From NCBI RefSeq assembly GCF_018139145.2, contig NC_059487.1, forward strand, positions 8,267,792 through 8,331,791: a DNA stretch of 64,000 nt, written 5' to 3'. The number at the start of each line of letters is the position of its first letter. The stretch's first letter is position 1. The notes beneath the pieces are model-generated. The model searched no databases. It saw nothing but the letters and a program-made list of their open reading frames with translations, and was not told where the DNA came from. Both the position numbers and the translations under genes were made by a program. This document shows, one piece after another, positions 1-13,800 of this stretch. The DNA is from Gymnogyps californianus. Taxonomy: Eukaryota; Chordata; Aves; Accipitriformes; Cathartidae.

Positions 1-1817
1 TTGCCTTACATTTATATTGTTGTTCATTTAACTTTTGATATCATGAAAGGACCTTGTCTGTCCGTGACACTGTTGTTAGGGTCAGTTTGTGATTAGCTCT
101 TCCTCTAAAAAAGAGATTGAAACTGGCCTTTTACTTAAGCCTCCTGAGCTCATAGGATAGGGATGTCCAGCTTGTAGCCCACAGGCCATGGTTGGCCCAC
201 TCACAGAGGTCCAATTTCACAAAGTTGTGCTGGAGCCCTCCCACTTCAGCAGAAGTGAGTTAAGGGATTCTCTTTTCTTTTAAATACCCTCTAAACATAG
301 TTTTATGTGAGGCCTCTCAATACTAATTCATAAAATACTGAAAGTTTGTTCAGGAATTACACTTCCTGAAGTCTGTGCCTTCAGATGTATAGACTCTGGT
401 TGTTGTGGTTTGTTTTCTCCCCACATAAATTTCTTGTCACGTGATGCAAGTACTGCCTGTACCAGTGGAAGGCAATGTTACTGCTCTGCAAAAATTAGAA
501 ATGTTCTAGTCCTTGGCTTCTGACACTGCCTCCATCCCAGAATGGAAAGCCTGACTGTTAGTACTGAGACCTGTGTTTAATATGGCATGTGAGTGGCTGT
601 GTCTGCATTCTGTCCCCCTTCAAAGAACAGCAGACCTTTGATGTTCCTTCATTAATGTTTTGCTCTTCCTTTCCGTATAAACTATTTCATGGAACAATTA
701 TTTCTAACCTCTGGGACCAATGCCTTCACATATTTTTGTATAAAAGAAGGCTTAAGCCTCATGGCTTTGTGTGTATGACACATCCATCAGGAGTAATCCA
801 TGTGATGCTATTTGTAAGATTCTTTTGATAGCTACAGCGTGAGAGGATAAAAACAGATGAGTTACAGGAAAGCATACTTTAAGCTTCTCATCTGCTTTTT
901 ACCTTTCATTCAATGTTTTTCACTTCTGCATCCCAGTGTTTGACTATTAAGTCTCCATTCTGTAAATAATAAAACACAACTATGCAGAAACACAGATCTG
1001 GAATCTGACTAAAGACAAATTCCTCATAACTCCTTGAAAGCAGTTAATGACAGTTCATGAATTATCTTCATGACTTCCAGAAGAAGTCTTGTTAGTTTGG
1101 AGTTTTCTGTCTTACCTGTTTGAAGATGTATAGGAGGAAAGAGCATGATAACCTTTAACCATTGAGTTTGCAGCACCCTTGATAAAATTCTTTTATACTC
1201 AAATTAGTATTTCTACATGACTTAAAAGATGTGTAATGCATTTGGGAAATAGTTCTGACAGTGTCTCCACCCTGATCAGAATTTGTTGCCTACTTCATTG
1301 CCAGTAAGTGCTATGATTTCATTGAGACAAAATTCACTTCTGTGGAGAAGACTGATTTCACTTAAGCTGTGTTAACACTGCAAATAGCATTGAAGTGACA
1401 TGAAGGTTTTGTGCTGTCACACAGATACCTAACTCATAACTTCCTGGTTCTTCAGCAAGAAGGGTGGGATTTTATTTGAATGCAGCTTAGATGAGTAGCA
1501 TTTTTGAGTAGTAAAATCGGTTACCTTTATGAACCAATGAACACAGCACTCTCAATATGTGTGTTCAGTATTTGGATGTCCCAAGTGACAATCTTTCGTG
1601 TAGGGAAGCTATGCAATTATGTAATGTATTGGAAACTGTCATATATCGGACCCAAAACCACTTTGTGCTTTTGTGATTTAGGAATGAAAGACTTGCTGCT
1701 TTATGTTTTACCTTGTTTTCACTTTTAAAACTTTGTTGGCTGAGAGTCGATAAACAGTTAATGGAAACAGTGATGTGTTTTGTGAATATTTCAGAATGTT
1801 ATCTCATTCTCTCCTAG
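1..1817 (+). other. Intron of SLC9A8 (3' part)
   Basis: No coding exon recognised. The preceding NHE8 exon (ending PESVAVVSL in mammals) is not found here, so it lies to the left. The stretch is AT-rich with no clear repeats. Confidence 0.8.
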
Positions 1818-1876
1818 GTATCCTTATGGGAGCTTTTATAAAAATCATAGAGGCTCAAAAGCTGGCCAACTGGAAG
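1818..1876 (+). CDS. SLC9A8: SLC9A8 exon, membrane segment [12 protein letters not shown]...LANWK
   Basis: 59 nt between acceptor CTCCTAG and donor GTATAT. It starts with the last two bases of a Gly codon and ends in phase 0. It encodes [20 protein letters not shown], matching the NHE8 segment before EEEMF. Residues around EAQK differ from the mammalian FKK, the most divergent point of the exon. It is the first SLC9A8 exon in the window. Confidence 0.9.
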
Positions 1877-4800
1877 GTATATATGAAGCAATTAATTTTT
1901 AATTGTAGAACAATCCTTAAATGTTTAAAATAAGACTGTTTGTAATACTAGTTTCTTTAGATGTAATTCCCCAAAACTTATGTACATTACACTTGATGCT
2001 AAAGTTTGTGGGTTTTTTAATAACAGTACAACCAATTTGAGGTCCTGATCCTGCTGACCATTTTCTACACAATATTTTTTTCCCTGAGTAACCCTTTTTA
2101 CGATACCAAATCTGTTCCTATTGGATACATGGTAGAAGAAGGTACTGGGCATCTTTGGGATCAGTTACAGTAAAAAATATAGCAATTCAGTTATTTGTCT
2201 TGTATACTTTTTGACTGTATTTAGTCCTCTTCCTCCTTTTGGAGTTAATTTTGTAGGTGTTTTCACAGAAAAAAATGTTTTTTGATAGGTTGTAAAGTCA
2301 CATGTTTTACCTGAAGATGTTAACAGATTTCACAGAGGTAAAAAGGAGCACTTCTTCAGAATAGCTGTGCTAAAAGTCATGTTATTTACTTATTTTATTT
2401 ACTTAAAACTACAACAAATTGTGGTGTTAAGAACAGATAGTTCACAAAGCAATCCATTCAGCATGGCATGTTTCTTGAGTACTCCATTGCTTCTTGTGGA
2501 AAGACTGCTGAAACCAGTGTGCCTGAAGCAGCAGCATTTTTCACGCTGGCTGAGACAATGAAAACGTGATTTGAGCTTTATTTCCAGCAGAAAATACAGG
2601 CAAAGCTTCTGTGCAGAAGGTTGTCCTTGTCCTGGTGCCCAGTGCTTTACAGACTTAGATATTAGGAAGAAAATGTTAACAGTGATGGCAACCAAACATA
2701 GGATCATGTGACCGGAGAGATTGTGGGAATCCCCATCCACAAAGATATTAAAAACTTGGCTGGATAAAGCCTTGAGCAGCTGAAGTTGCTCTGAGTTGGC
2801 CCTGCTTTAAGCAGGGGCTTGGATCAGACGCTTCCAGAGGTCCCCTCCAACCTGAATTAGTGTGTGATGCTATGAGGTCTTATCTGTGCATATGCAGAGT
2901 TACAGAGGCTTCCCCAGGGAGGGAGAATCCTGGCAGAAGTGTCTCCAAGAGGTGAAGTCTACAGTGAAGCGAGGATTTTGCCTCCTACAGTTTATCCACA
3001 TCATCAAAGCAATGAACTCTTCACTATTCCTGCTTTAATTTAAAATCTTGCAGTATTTAAATTGTGATTTTGTTTCATAGGATCAAACAGTTTATTAGGA
3101 TTAGATCAGTGAACTGATTGAAATCACAGTGATTTGAATGGCCAATTTTAAACAAGATTTATATTAGCAAGCTGAAAATCTTGGTCTGAGTAGTGAATTT
3201 TATTTCTAGCTTGCAGCTTAATATTTCTTGGCAGTTATTTCCCTAAAGGAAGATTTTTTTTCTCCTTAGTTGAAATACATTAAAATGCATAGATTTTCAA
3301 TCAGATGTAGCTTTTTAATTACATATTATACTTCTCATTTTTGTCAACTAACTACACTAATTCTGTGTACATTCATTTAAGCCATTACATAGTTCAAGAG
3401 TCATGTTGTGATATTTCATTTTTACATATTTACTTGTTAGAAACAGTGAGTGGTGTACTAGTTAGTGGTTTTTCATTCCTGATTTGTGTCAGCTGGATTT
3501 GACTTAAAATTGAAAGTCAGTTAAACAGCCACAAAATCAGCATTTTAAAATAGCTTCTTATTGGTTAAATAATCTGAAGAAGATCACGTATGTAGGAAGA
3601 AAAAAGAAAGCTTAAAGTATGCTCTGATTTGAGCACTGATTCTATAAACACAGGAAATATTGATCATAGCTAGTGAATTACATAGTTTATTTCTGGTAAG
3701 CATTGGTCAGATCTTGGGAGGCACTGGGGATGCTGTGTCTGGTTGCTCACATTATGAGCTAAGGTAAAGGGTCACAGATACCACATTATTATTTGCTTAT
3801 TTAAGTTACTGTCACTGTATTAAAGCTTGGATTTTAACATAGGCTGTCATAATTTCAGATGTGAAATGTTCTAATCAATAATTATTAGGTATTTTATAAA
3901 ATGGTTTTAAATGATGTTAAATTTACTAGAGAATTTTTGTTTATCTGATATGGAAAAAAAATAGAATATTTAACTGCGGGCTATATCCATGTACAAAACA
4001 AATCTTGGATCATATCCCTGCCCTAAGAACTTTGTAATGTAATTTCTTCCAATCATGCCTTCCTAAGTCTTCAGTGGACCCTGTACTTGCTGGTGATTCT
4101 TGCTGGCTAGCATGGCTGATAATTACAGTCCTCATGTTTTACTTTCCTGGTCTCTGCTTCAATGCAGGACAAATGCAGTCCTTCCTTTTCATTATTTCTC
4201 GCCTCCTTGTCCAGCTCCGCTTTCAGGGGCTTTTAAACAGTGTAATTAATCAGATATGCGGGTTTTTTGTTCTAGCACAGTTACTGTATTCACAGAAACT
4301 AGGTAGTGTTAGCCATCGATGCACAGAATTGTGCATGCAGAGTAATGGACTAGAGCATTTCAGTATAAAGGAGGAGTTCTATTTTCTAAGTCCCCCAAAT
4401 CCTTTAAGATGATTATCACTGGTACAGACAGGAATGAGACTTTAAAGAGATGAGTACTTCTTTTTTGAAAGCTGGTGTTTTAACAGAACAGTCAATCAGC
4501 TGTTTAACCTGGATTTAAACAAATTAATCGTTGCTTACAAAGGTGACAAGTTCTGCTGTTTTCAGAAATGTGGGGACCAGGAGGGAGCCTGGTGGGTAAA
4601 GAGAGAGGCACATTCAGCCGTGATTCATTTTCCTTCTGTGCTTAGTCTGCCAGCAGAAAAAAACAAGGTGCTGGTTTGGGGGTACAACTCCATAAAGCAG
4701 TGTTAGCCAAGTGATTGAGATAGGTGACAAAGAGTAAGGTCACCAAAAAATAACATCTTACTTCACGGTAGGTTTCATTTATATCACTCTCATGGTAAAA

Positions 4801-7800
4801 AGGAACTGTCAGAATAGTACCATTAAATTACAGGCATAAATTACGTTTGCTAAGAAGAATCAAGCCTCAGACTCTTAACAGTGGTATATATCTTGAGCCT
4901 GTTCACTTGCAAGTGTGCTTAGATGATGATCTGATTTGTCAGGTGATGAGTTTTCTAGCGAAACTGTACTTGGTCACAGTTAACCTAGATTATATTCAAA
5001 CCAGTGGCCAATAGGTCACCGTTCCTTGACGGTCCTTACAGATTTTGAGACTGTGAGATAAAATGGGAATACTTTTTGTGGAAACAGAAAGACTTTTCCT
5101 TTGCCATAACCAACCTGTTTTCTGTGCAGCTTATTTGGAGACAGTGATTTAAAATAAGTAACACCTAGATTTCTATCAGTGGATTAAAAAAAACCAATAG
5201 AAGTAGCAGCCCTGGAGTAGTTTACTATTCTTCAGTCTTTTATTTTGTGATAAGAAGGGAGAAAGATTAGTGCCATTTTCATTTTCCAACATTTTTTGGT
5301 TGTCTTTTTTTAAATAATTTCCCTTTTGGAAGATTTGATGTTATTTCAATAATTATGATATCCTTGAAATTATACTTCATTTTTGTTTTGCAGGAAGAAG
5401 AAATGTTTCGTCCAAATATGTTTTTTCTGCTTTTGCTTCCACCTATTATATTTGAATCTGGATATTCATTGCACAAGGTTAGCCCCTGCCAGACACTGAT
5501 TTTACATGTTGAGGTTTTGTTTGGAACACATTCTGCTTTTAGTTATCTTCATGAATTTTAGAATAATTGCATTAAATTCCATCATATTAATCATCAGGGA
5601 ATTGAGAATGCAAAATTTAAGCCTCTTCAACCCAGAATGCAGGGAATGCAGCTTGTTACTGTTAACTGAATGTTGGCAGGTGCTAGGTACTGCACAGAGG
5701 TTGTTTTCCTTGGTTGGAGAGGTTTCTTACCTCATCAGAGCTGTACAAGGGCTGATGTGAAGGAGGCAAAATGGGAAGGAGTAGGATCAGAAGTGGGAAA
5801 GGTGGGGTCACTCTGTACTTAAAGAAGAGGAAAATATTTACAAGGGTTTTCACCCTTTGCTTGGGAGCCTGTGTTTCCGTGGACATTTCTCACAGCACTA
5901 GTCCTGGCTGAAGTGGTTCTGGTCCTCCCTGTGTGCTGCCTTTCTACTTGAGCTGTGGTGCAGGAGAGGGAGTGAGCAGTGGGCGATAGTAATATCATGA
6001 ATTGGTACCAACACTGAAGATTTTTTCATACAAAATCACAACCTAAGAAATGGACTAGCAACTGGGAAGTTTACAAGCCTTTTTCACATGCCCTGTCTGC
6101 AATAGATGGATTAATTTACAGTTCTGTCAGGTGGGGAATGTGTCAAAGCACTGGTGAATATCCAGCTGTTCGTCTGAGGATTGGTTTGTTGTTAGGGTAC
6201 CAGACTGACATCCTGTCCTGGGTATCAGAGGGATTTGCTGTTGTCCTCAAGAGAGCAGGCTCTTTAGGCAGATGGTGTGGATGTATGTCCTGGGGTACCT
6301 GGAACCAAACTAATGAAGCTTTATTATTGGAAACCCAGTTGTGAATCAGAATCTAATTTAGATGCAAACCCAAACATGAGTTTTCCCTCAGGTCATTTTC
6401 ACTAATTTACTTACTTTATTATTGTGTTCCAGGGTAATTTTTTTCAGAACATCGGTTCCATCACTCTGTTTTCTGTGTTTGGCACTGCAATATCAGCTTT
6501 CATTGTAGGCGGAGGAATTTATTTCCTGGGCCAGGTAAGAATAACTGCTTTGAAGCACTTAAGTTTATCCGGCTTGCTCTTTGAAAGTCCATTTTTCAAG
6601 AGCAGACAGGCATAGTGAAAGTGAATTCCTGGATCACAAAGTCCAGTTCTCTGCTATCACAGAGACAATGTTATGTAACCCCTTCCATAGATATAGCATG
6701 CTCCATGTTAAAAGCAATTAAGACCCGAGTTGAGTTCTACTTCTTGTTACTTACTCAATCTGCCTATCGGAAGGCTGTTCCAAAACCTGTATTCTCTAGA
6801 GCCATCTTGTAATTTCCAGTATTAAACTTATTTGTTCTTCTGTCAATAATTTTTTTCGCTACTCTGCTTTGATGTTCCCGCATTGATTAGATATAGACAT
6901 AGATAATTATATTTTCTCTCAGGCTTCATTCTGACAGGCCAAACAATCCATACTTTCTTCTTCGCCTCTCAGATTTCCATTCCTTTGAATGCCGTAGTTA
7001 CTTTACTCACCTGTATCTGTTCCAGTTTCATCTGGTCTTCCCTGATTTTGGGTGACCAGAATTGTAGCAGTAGGTCACTGTTGGAGGGCAGTGTTAGACT
7101 GGGTAACATCACTACTGTGATTCTTTTCATGATAACAAACTTAGGATTTGATTAATAGTTTCACTTTTAAAAACAACAGAAAAACACAGTTGATTATGAT
7201 ATTTTTTATGTTTTACCTATTCTTTCAGGCTGATGTAATTTATAAACTCAACATGACAGACAGGTAAGCTCTTGGGGAAATGGTGTAGTATATGAAATCA
7301 AGCATTCTTCAAGATAACTGTATATGGGAAATGCACTGTAGTTGGCCAGCTCTTCTGGTTATTGTTTAGATTGCTTAGATTCAACATGGTGTATGAAACT
7401 AATGAATAGATTGAACACTTCTAAACCCTATGTATTACACCCTTATTTCCAAATAGTATTCTGTGCTCAGTGATTTTTCTAGACAGAAAAGATACTGGGG
7501 TTTTTAACCAACCTTTAAAGTTAAAATATGTAAAATTTGATTAGTTGGTATTACTAATATGTATGATAAGGGCGTAACTTCCTTGTCCAAATCTTCTCTT
7601 AAAAGACAGAGTTTTTCAGTATCAATAATGTAGATTTTTCAAGAACTTGGCAAAGGATCTAATCAGTTTTTTAGGAGTACATCACCCTACCATGAAATAA
7701 AGTTCGTTCCTGGTTTATTTGGGATTTTTGTTTGTTTGTTTATTGTATAGCCAATACAGCAGTTTTCTGTTAAAATCTGTAAATAAATTGGGTGGCAAGC

Positions 7801-10800
7801 AAGAAACATAACAAGTAAAACGTGCATGGACAGTAAAAATCTTCCTTACTTGGTTCCAGTGTTTGACTTTATATAGCTGAGCAGTCCCATTGCCTCTGGG
7901 GGACAGCATATTGTCTATCTTTGGATTCCAAAGTAATGAAGTTTTAGCAGTTCCCTTTAAATGTTCCTCTCTAGTACTCCTGAACAGGTAACCCTATGCA
8001 TGTATGATACGTTGTTTGGGCTGTGTCTGTAAAGTTGTTTGGTTTCCCATTCCTCTGATTTTTTTTTTGCTTAGGTGGAGTAAGACATTGATACTGTTGT
8101 TGAGAGCTGGGAGATAGGTATTTCTCCAACACCTCTTCCAGCTGGACAACAACTTTTCTCTTTGGTATATCAGTAAATGAAAAACAAGAACTTCCCTTTT
8201 GTCACTTCAAGTTCTTATGAATGGGAAGAGAGCATAACTTTTCACTGTGTAGAAACTATAACACACAACATCTTTGTTACTAGTTGTTCATTTAGGTTTA
8301 CTAGGTACATATTCTTCTTTCATCTAGTTTTCTTTTTTGTTTTGTGTTCTCCCAGTTTTGCATTCGGCTCTTTAATATCTGCAGTTGACCCTGTGGCTAC
8401 TATTGCCATTTTCAATGCCCTCAATGTGGATCCTGTACTTAACATGTTGGTTTTTGGAGAAAGCATTCTCAATGATGCAGTCTCTATTGTCTTGACCAAG
8501 TAAGTGCATTTGAACTACACGTGTTTATGGAAGGAGCAACCCCATTATTTTCTGTTAATTAATTATTCAGATATACAGTAATTCTTCCATGTCCCTTTGG
8601 AACAAATTGTGTATTTCTGGTGTAAAGCTGAATTTTGTATGATCCTTCTTTGTTAAAAGCAATCCATAACATGAACTGCATAGGCAGAAGACAGTAAATG
8701 GAAGTCTCATTACCACTACCTCAGTGCCTCATCTCATTGACCCCAGATAACTGATTGCTTTCTAAGTCCATGTGTTTACCAGCTCTCTTTCCATCTGAGG
8801 GTCCTGACAACAGAAAACCAACATGTGTCCTTTCAGGCTTGCACAAAACCACTTACCTTGCCAAATAGGCAGCTGTGTCTCCTGTATCATTGGCTTATAC
8901 CCAGAGTCACACTTCAGTTGGCGGGGTGGGGGGATACATCAACATCCATGCAATAGTTTTATATTTATGTTGGGGCTATCACAGGGAAGAAGAACATCCA
9001 ATATTCGTATCCTTTGCCCATGATAATTCTTTGGGGCTGAAAGAGTAAAAAAAAAAATAGATATATCTTCATGTTATTGCTGAAGTCAATAGATGTGACT
9101 ATGAATGTATAGGAGTAGATATACTAAGACATACAATAGAGTAATTTCTCAGTGAACTAACTGCTTTTAATACAGTCGTGGTTCTTTTATAGAAGGCCGT
9201 GAAGGCTAACAGCAGTCAAAAGGAACACTAGTTAGAATCCATGTCTTCTTTGCATGGAATTCTATGAAATACATTCCTGAAATTCAAAGAGATTTCTCCC
9301 CTTTCCTTGTAAGAGCTTCTTTGTTTTTCTTCAGTGACCTCCTTGTCTCTCATCCACACCTAAATATTTGATGAGACGTCTTCCTGTTCATTTGTTCTTC
9401 TCTGAGGATCACATGATCTGTCTCTTTTCTTTTTCGTGCCCTGAGTTTTTACCACTGCAAAATGTGTTTTCCTTTTCAAAGTTTGAAAATAGTTTTGTAA
9501 TACTGGGCATTATCATAGCCTATTTACACCGTTCTGGGGATTCTTCAGAAGAGCAATGCTGGATTTCCAGATTTTTAGCAGAATTAGGTTTCCCTTTGGG
9601 GATTACACTAAGACTTGATTTAACATCTTTTGACATTCCTCTTGTTATATATATCACAGTAAAAGCCTTTTAAGAGCAGTGGCAGCAAAGAAATGGAAGG
9701 GGTTTTTTTGTTGTTGTCAAAAGATGTTTGGTATTTTTGGATCCAGGCTTAGAATTTATAACCATTTCTGTTTGTTTATTTTTTAATTATATCTAGCACA
9801 GCAGAAGGTTTGACAAGAGAAAATATGTCAGATGTAAGTGGATGGCAAACCTTTCTACAGGCTCTGGGATACTTTCTTAAGATGTTCTTCGGCTCTGCAG
9901 CACTTGGCACACTTACTGGTCTTATTTCTGCATTAATATCCTTTTTTAATTTTGGTGATACACATGTATAAATTGGTCACCTTCAACATTCTAGTAGTAT
10001 TTTTTTTTCCCATCTTCTCCAGCATTTCTTAGGGGATATTTCTAATTAGACATTATTTTGTTGGCTGAGGATTTTCTCATGCTCATTTTGTTTTTATGTT
10101 AGTGTGCATGGGTGTGTATTAAAAAGTTGCATCAAATTTTTATGAACGTAATTAAGGTCTGAAATGCTGTATAGTAGCTTATATTACATGCATTGGAGTG
10201 TTATAAAATATGGTAATTGTTTTGTAAATTCAAAATATATTAATTCCATTTCAATACTGATCCTTTTTTACAAGCATATGGCTCCTTTTTTACATACATA
10301 AAACAGTTAATTAAAAAGAAAAAAAAAAAGCTGCTTTTCCCGAGGGCTTTTGAGTCAGACCAGCTCATTTGTCCCATGTATCATGCTCAGGCAGCTGAAT
10401 ACAGATACTGTTCTATTTGGATTTACGTTGAGTTACATTTTGCCTTTTGCGCTTCCATGAATTGGTTGCTAAACAACCCAGAAGCTTCTCTGCTGAGATA
10501 AGGAAGGATGTTTGTTCTAAGTCAGACACCTTTGTTACTTTTCAGAGCTTGTTTAATGTTAACACTGACTTCACCGTAGGTAATCTTCTGTGCTAGGCTT
10601 GTACAACAGTCATTCATGTCATCTGGGACATACTGTTAAGCGCTTTGTTTGTAAGTCACAAGAACACAGTGTTTGATTAAATATAGACATATTTCCTCTC
10701 TTGGTTCATCAGCCTGATTCCATGAACTTTTACGTTATTCCATACATCACAACAAAAGAGGGAGACAGATGATCAACACTTCTTTCATTCATATCTAAAT

Positions 10801-13800
10801 GATATTAAGACAAAGAGAAAAGCAGCTTATTTGCCCTATTACTGTTATTTGTGCCTCAAAGTATTGGATTTACCATAAGCATGCAAAATTTCAATGCAGC
10901 AAAGGACTTCTCTTATTAGTTGCCGGCAGATAAATATAGTTGAAGGTTGTTGCTGGTTCATGACCCAGGAGGAATGTGAACTTCCATGTTACAGGCATCT
11001 AATCCTCTGTATTTTAACAAAGATGGTAGGTGGAGTATTTTAAGCGTTAAGGCAAGGATGTGATTGAAGGAATATTCCTCACTGTTAATATTACTGCAAA
11101 TCTGTCATATCCATTTGAAAGTAACTAGTAGTCTAGTGACTGAACAGAGGAGATTGCTTGCATGCTTAGTGTGGCAAATAACAATGTCTGAGGCAAAATC
11201 CACTTGTACTTGGCAGCTGTGCTGCAGAACTGTGCATGAGATGCAAAGCAGAACTTGTGGCCCTTGACAAATGTCCACGTTTATGACTACAAATGTAAAG
11301 TAAGTTTTAAATATCTTGAGTATCAAAAGGACATTATTTTTGTTAAAACATAAATGAGAGCTCTTTTAATTTGCTATTTCATAGTTCTCCCCTATTTTTA
11401 GAAAAGCCTTTACTATTTAATGATTCTCTGGGGATTTTCTGCCGTAGTTTTGGAGCAGAGATTTCAGAGACTGAACATGTAGGGAAATGGCCCTTCTAGA
11501 TCCAAACAAACAAGCTGGCATGTTGTTATCAGTATTGCATAGGTACATCAGTAGCAGATCTTTTCTGTGTCTAGGTCTGTCCATTCTGATAGACTTCTAC
11601 CAGTAGTAGCTTCTATAAGAAACACTCCTCATAAGAAATTATTAATCTTTCCATACTTGAGTCAAAGGCCAAAGTGTAGACTTTATTAGCTATTCAGTAG
11701 ATAAGTACATTAAGCATAATCATTGTTTTGTAATGGAATGACACAGATTTAAATTTTTCTTTGAATTTTTTTTTATTTACTTTTTCCGTAACATTGTCAT
11801 GTGTACGTGCTAAAGCACATTGATTTAAGGAAGACACCCTCCCTAGAGTTTGGGATGATGATTATCTTCGCTTACCTTCCTTATGGACTTGCAGAAGGCA
11901 TCTCACTCTCAGGTAAGTAGCTAAATGAGTATGTGCAAGTTTCTTTGATAAATTTAGGGAGTAGGTATTATTTGTGTCTAAGAGGGCCCCTCTAAGATTC
12001 TTCCCATAAATAACCAAGAGCTGAGAAGCAAGGTAGATGGAAAAAATCCCTAACACAAGTCAAAAATTTGTGAAAGATAGTGAAATCTGAGGTAGCTGTT
12101 CTGGCCTGTGCTACCAGTTGCTGTACCTCTGTCCAAGCTGTTGTGCATGTCATTAGGGCAACTGAACTCTATAATGGAAAATTTGGTGGCTTTTCCCGTA
12201 GTTGATAGCTGAGATTAATCTCTATAGTAACTTATAGCACATGGTTTAGTGACCCTTTCTGCTGGAGGCAAGGGACATTCTGCACAGTAGCATTCCTTGC
12301 GGGCCCTACATATCAGGCTGTGCCTTCCTTACAGTTGGACTCGATGATCTTAAAGGTCTTTTCCAACCTAAATGATTCCATGATTCCTACAAAGGTAATT
12401 TTTGCCCTGAATTCTGAAGTCTCAATAGCTTTTCTGATTCTCAAATTGATAGAAAATTGGGGGTACACCCGTGCGTGCTATTCGTTCTTATGTGGTGCAC
12501 CATACTGGAGTGGATTCACACCCACGTCCTCTTGGTCTCATTCTACTTCTGGTGGAATGATTGGGCCTGGCTGATCAGCAGGTAGGAGAGAATGACACAC
12601 TTTCTGGGAGAACTGAATCATACAGTTCTCTAGCCCCACTATTCTCAAATCGATTTTATTCTTCTTTTGGTCTCACCTCTCTACCTGTTAGGAGAGTGAA
12701 AAGCAGGAAAAACACTCAAGAATTGGCTTTTTATTTCCCTCACTTCTATGGGAAAACATGACATAACAGGGATTTATTCTAGCTTGCAAGTGACCTATAC
12801 TGGAACTCCTAGTATTTAATATGACCAGTGGAGTGAAACCAGTAGGAATAACAATGGTAATAGAAACTCCACTTACTGCTTCATAAGCTTTGGCATTAGT
12901 AAGGGCTACAAACACAAATATTTGGAGAGTGCAAGCTATTCTTCTTCTGTTGACTGCCACATTTTTATCTACAGGTATCATGGCAATCCTCTTCTCTGGC
13001 ATCGTGATGTCTCACTATACACACCATAACTTGTCCCCAGTTACACAGATTTTAATGCAGCAGACACTGAGAACTGTTGCTTTCATGTGTGGTAGGTGCT
13101 ACCTACTATTAATATCTAATATTAATAGTTTAAAATTTTATTTGCCTGAAATGGTGATTCTGATGGGAGCAGCAGAGGTGTGAATTTTCTTCTAGCCATT
13201 TGTATGTCAGTGGTACATGTCTTTAAGAGAAGAATTCCTAATAGTGGAGGCTGGAAGGCAGTCAAAAGTCACCTTTCCTGCCATACTGGATAAAACATAC
13301 AGTAAATCTCTCTCTCCCATCCTGCAGGCTCCTGCTAAGATTTGCCACAAGATTGATAACCGAATAAAGATCTCTGACTCCTATATTCCTCTGGTCTATT
13401 TTTAGTTTTAGGAAATGGAGATATTTTTTTAAATGGTTTTGGATATAAAAAGCTACTTGCAAAAACAATAGCTTCACAAATTGAGAAGAAGTTTTTGGAA
13501 GTCCCGTAGCCTTTCCATTTCCTTTTACAAGCCAAACCTTCGAAGAAATGACATGCTTCTGTATTACAAATATATCCCTGTTTTTTAGGGGGTGGCATGA
13601 ATGTGTTCCATATTGTTTGCAGGAAGATGCATTTGGAACATGGTCAGGGAGTGGCCTTGCTGCAGACTGAATTAACACTTGTTACGTGAGCACCAGTAGC
13701 TCATCAGAGTTTGGTCTTAATCTATTACAAATGCTAAAAAAGCACTTATTCATTCAAGTCATTGTAAAGGAGTTATTTAAGATACTGTGCAATTTCATAC

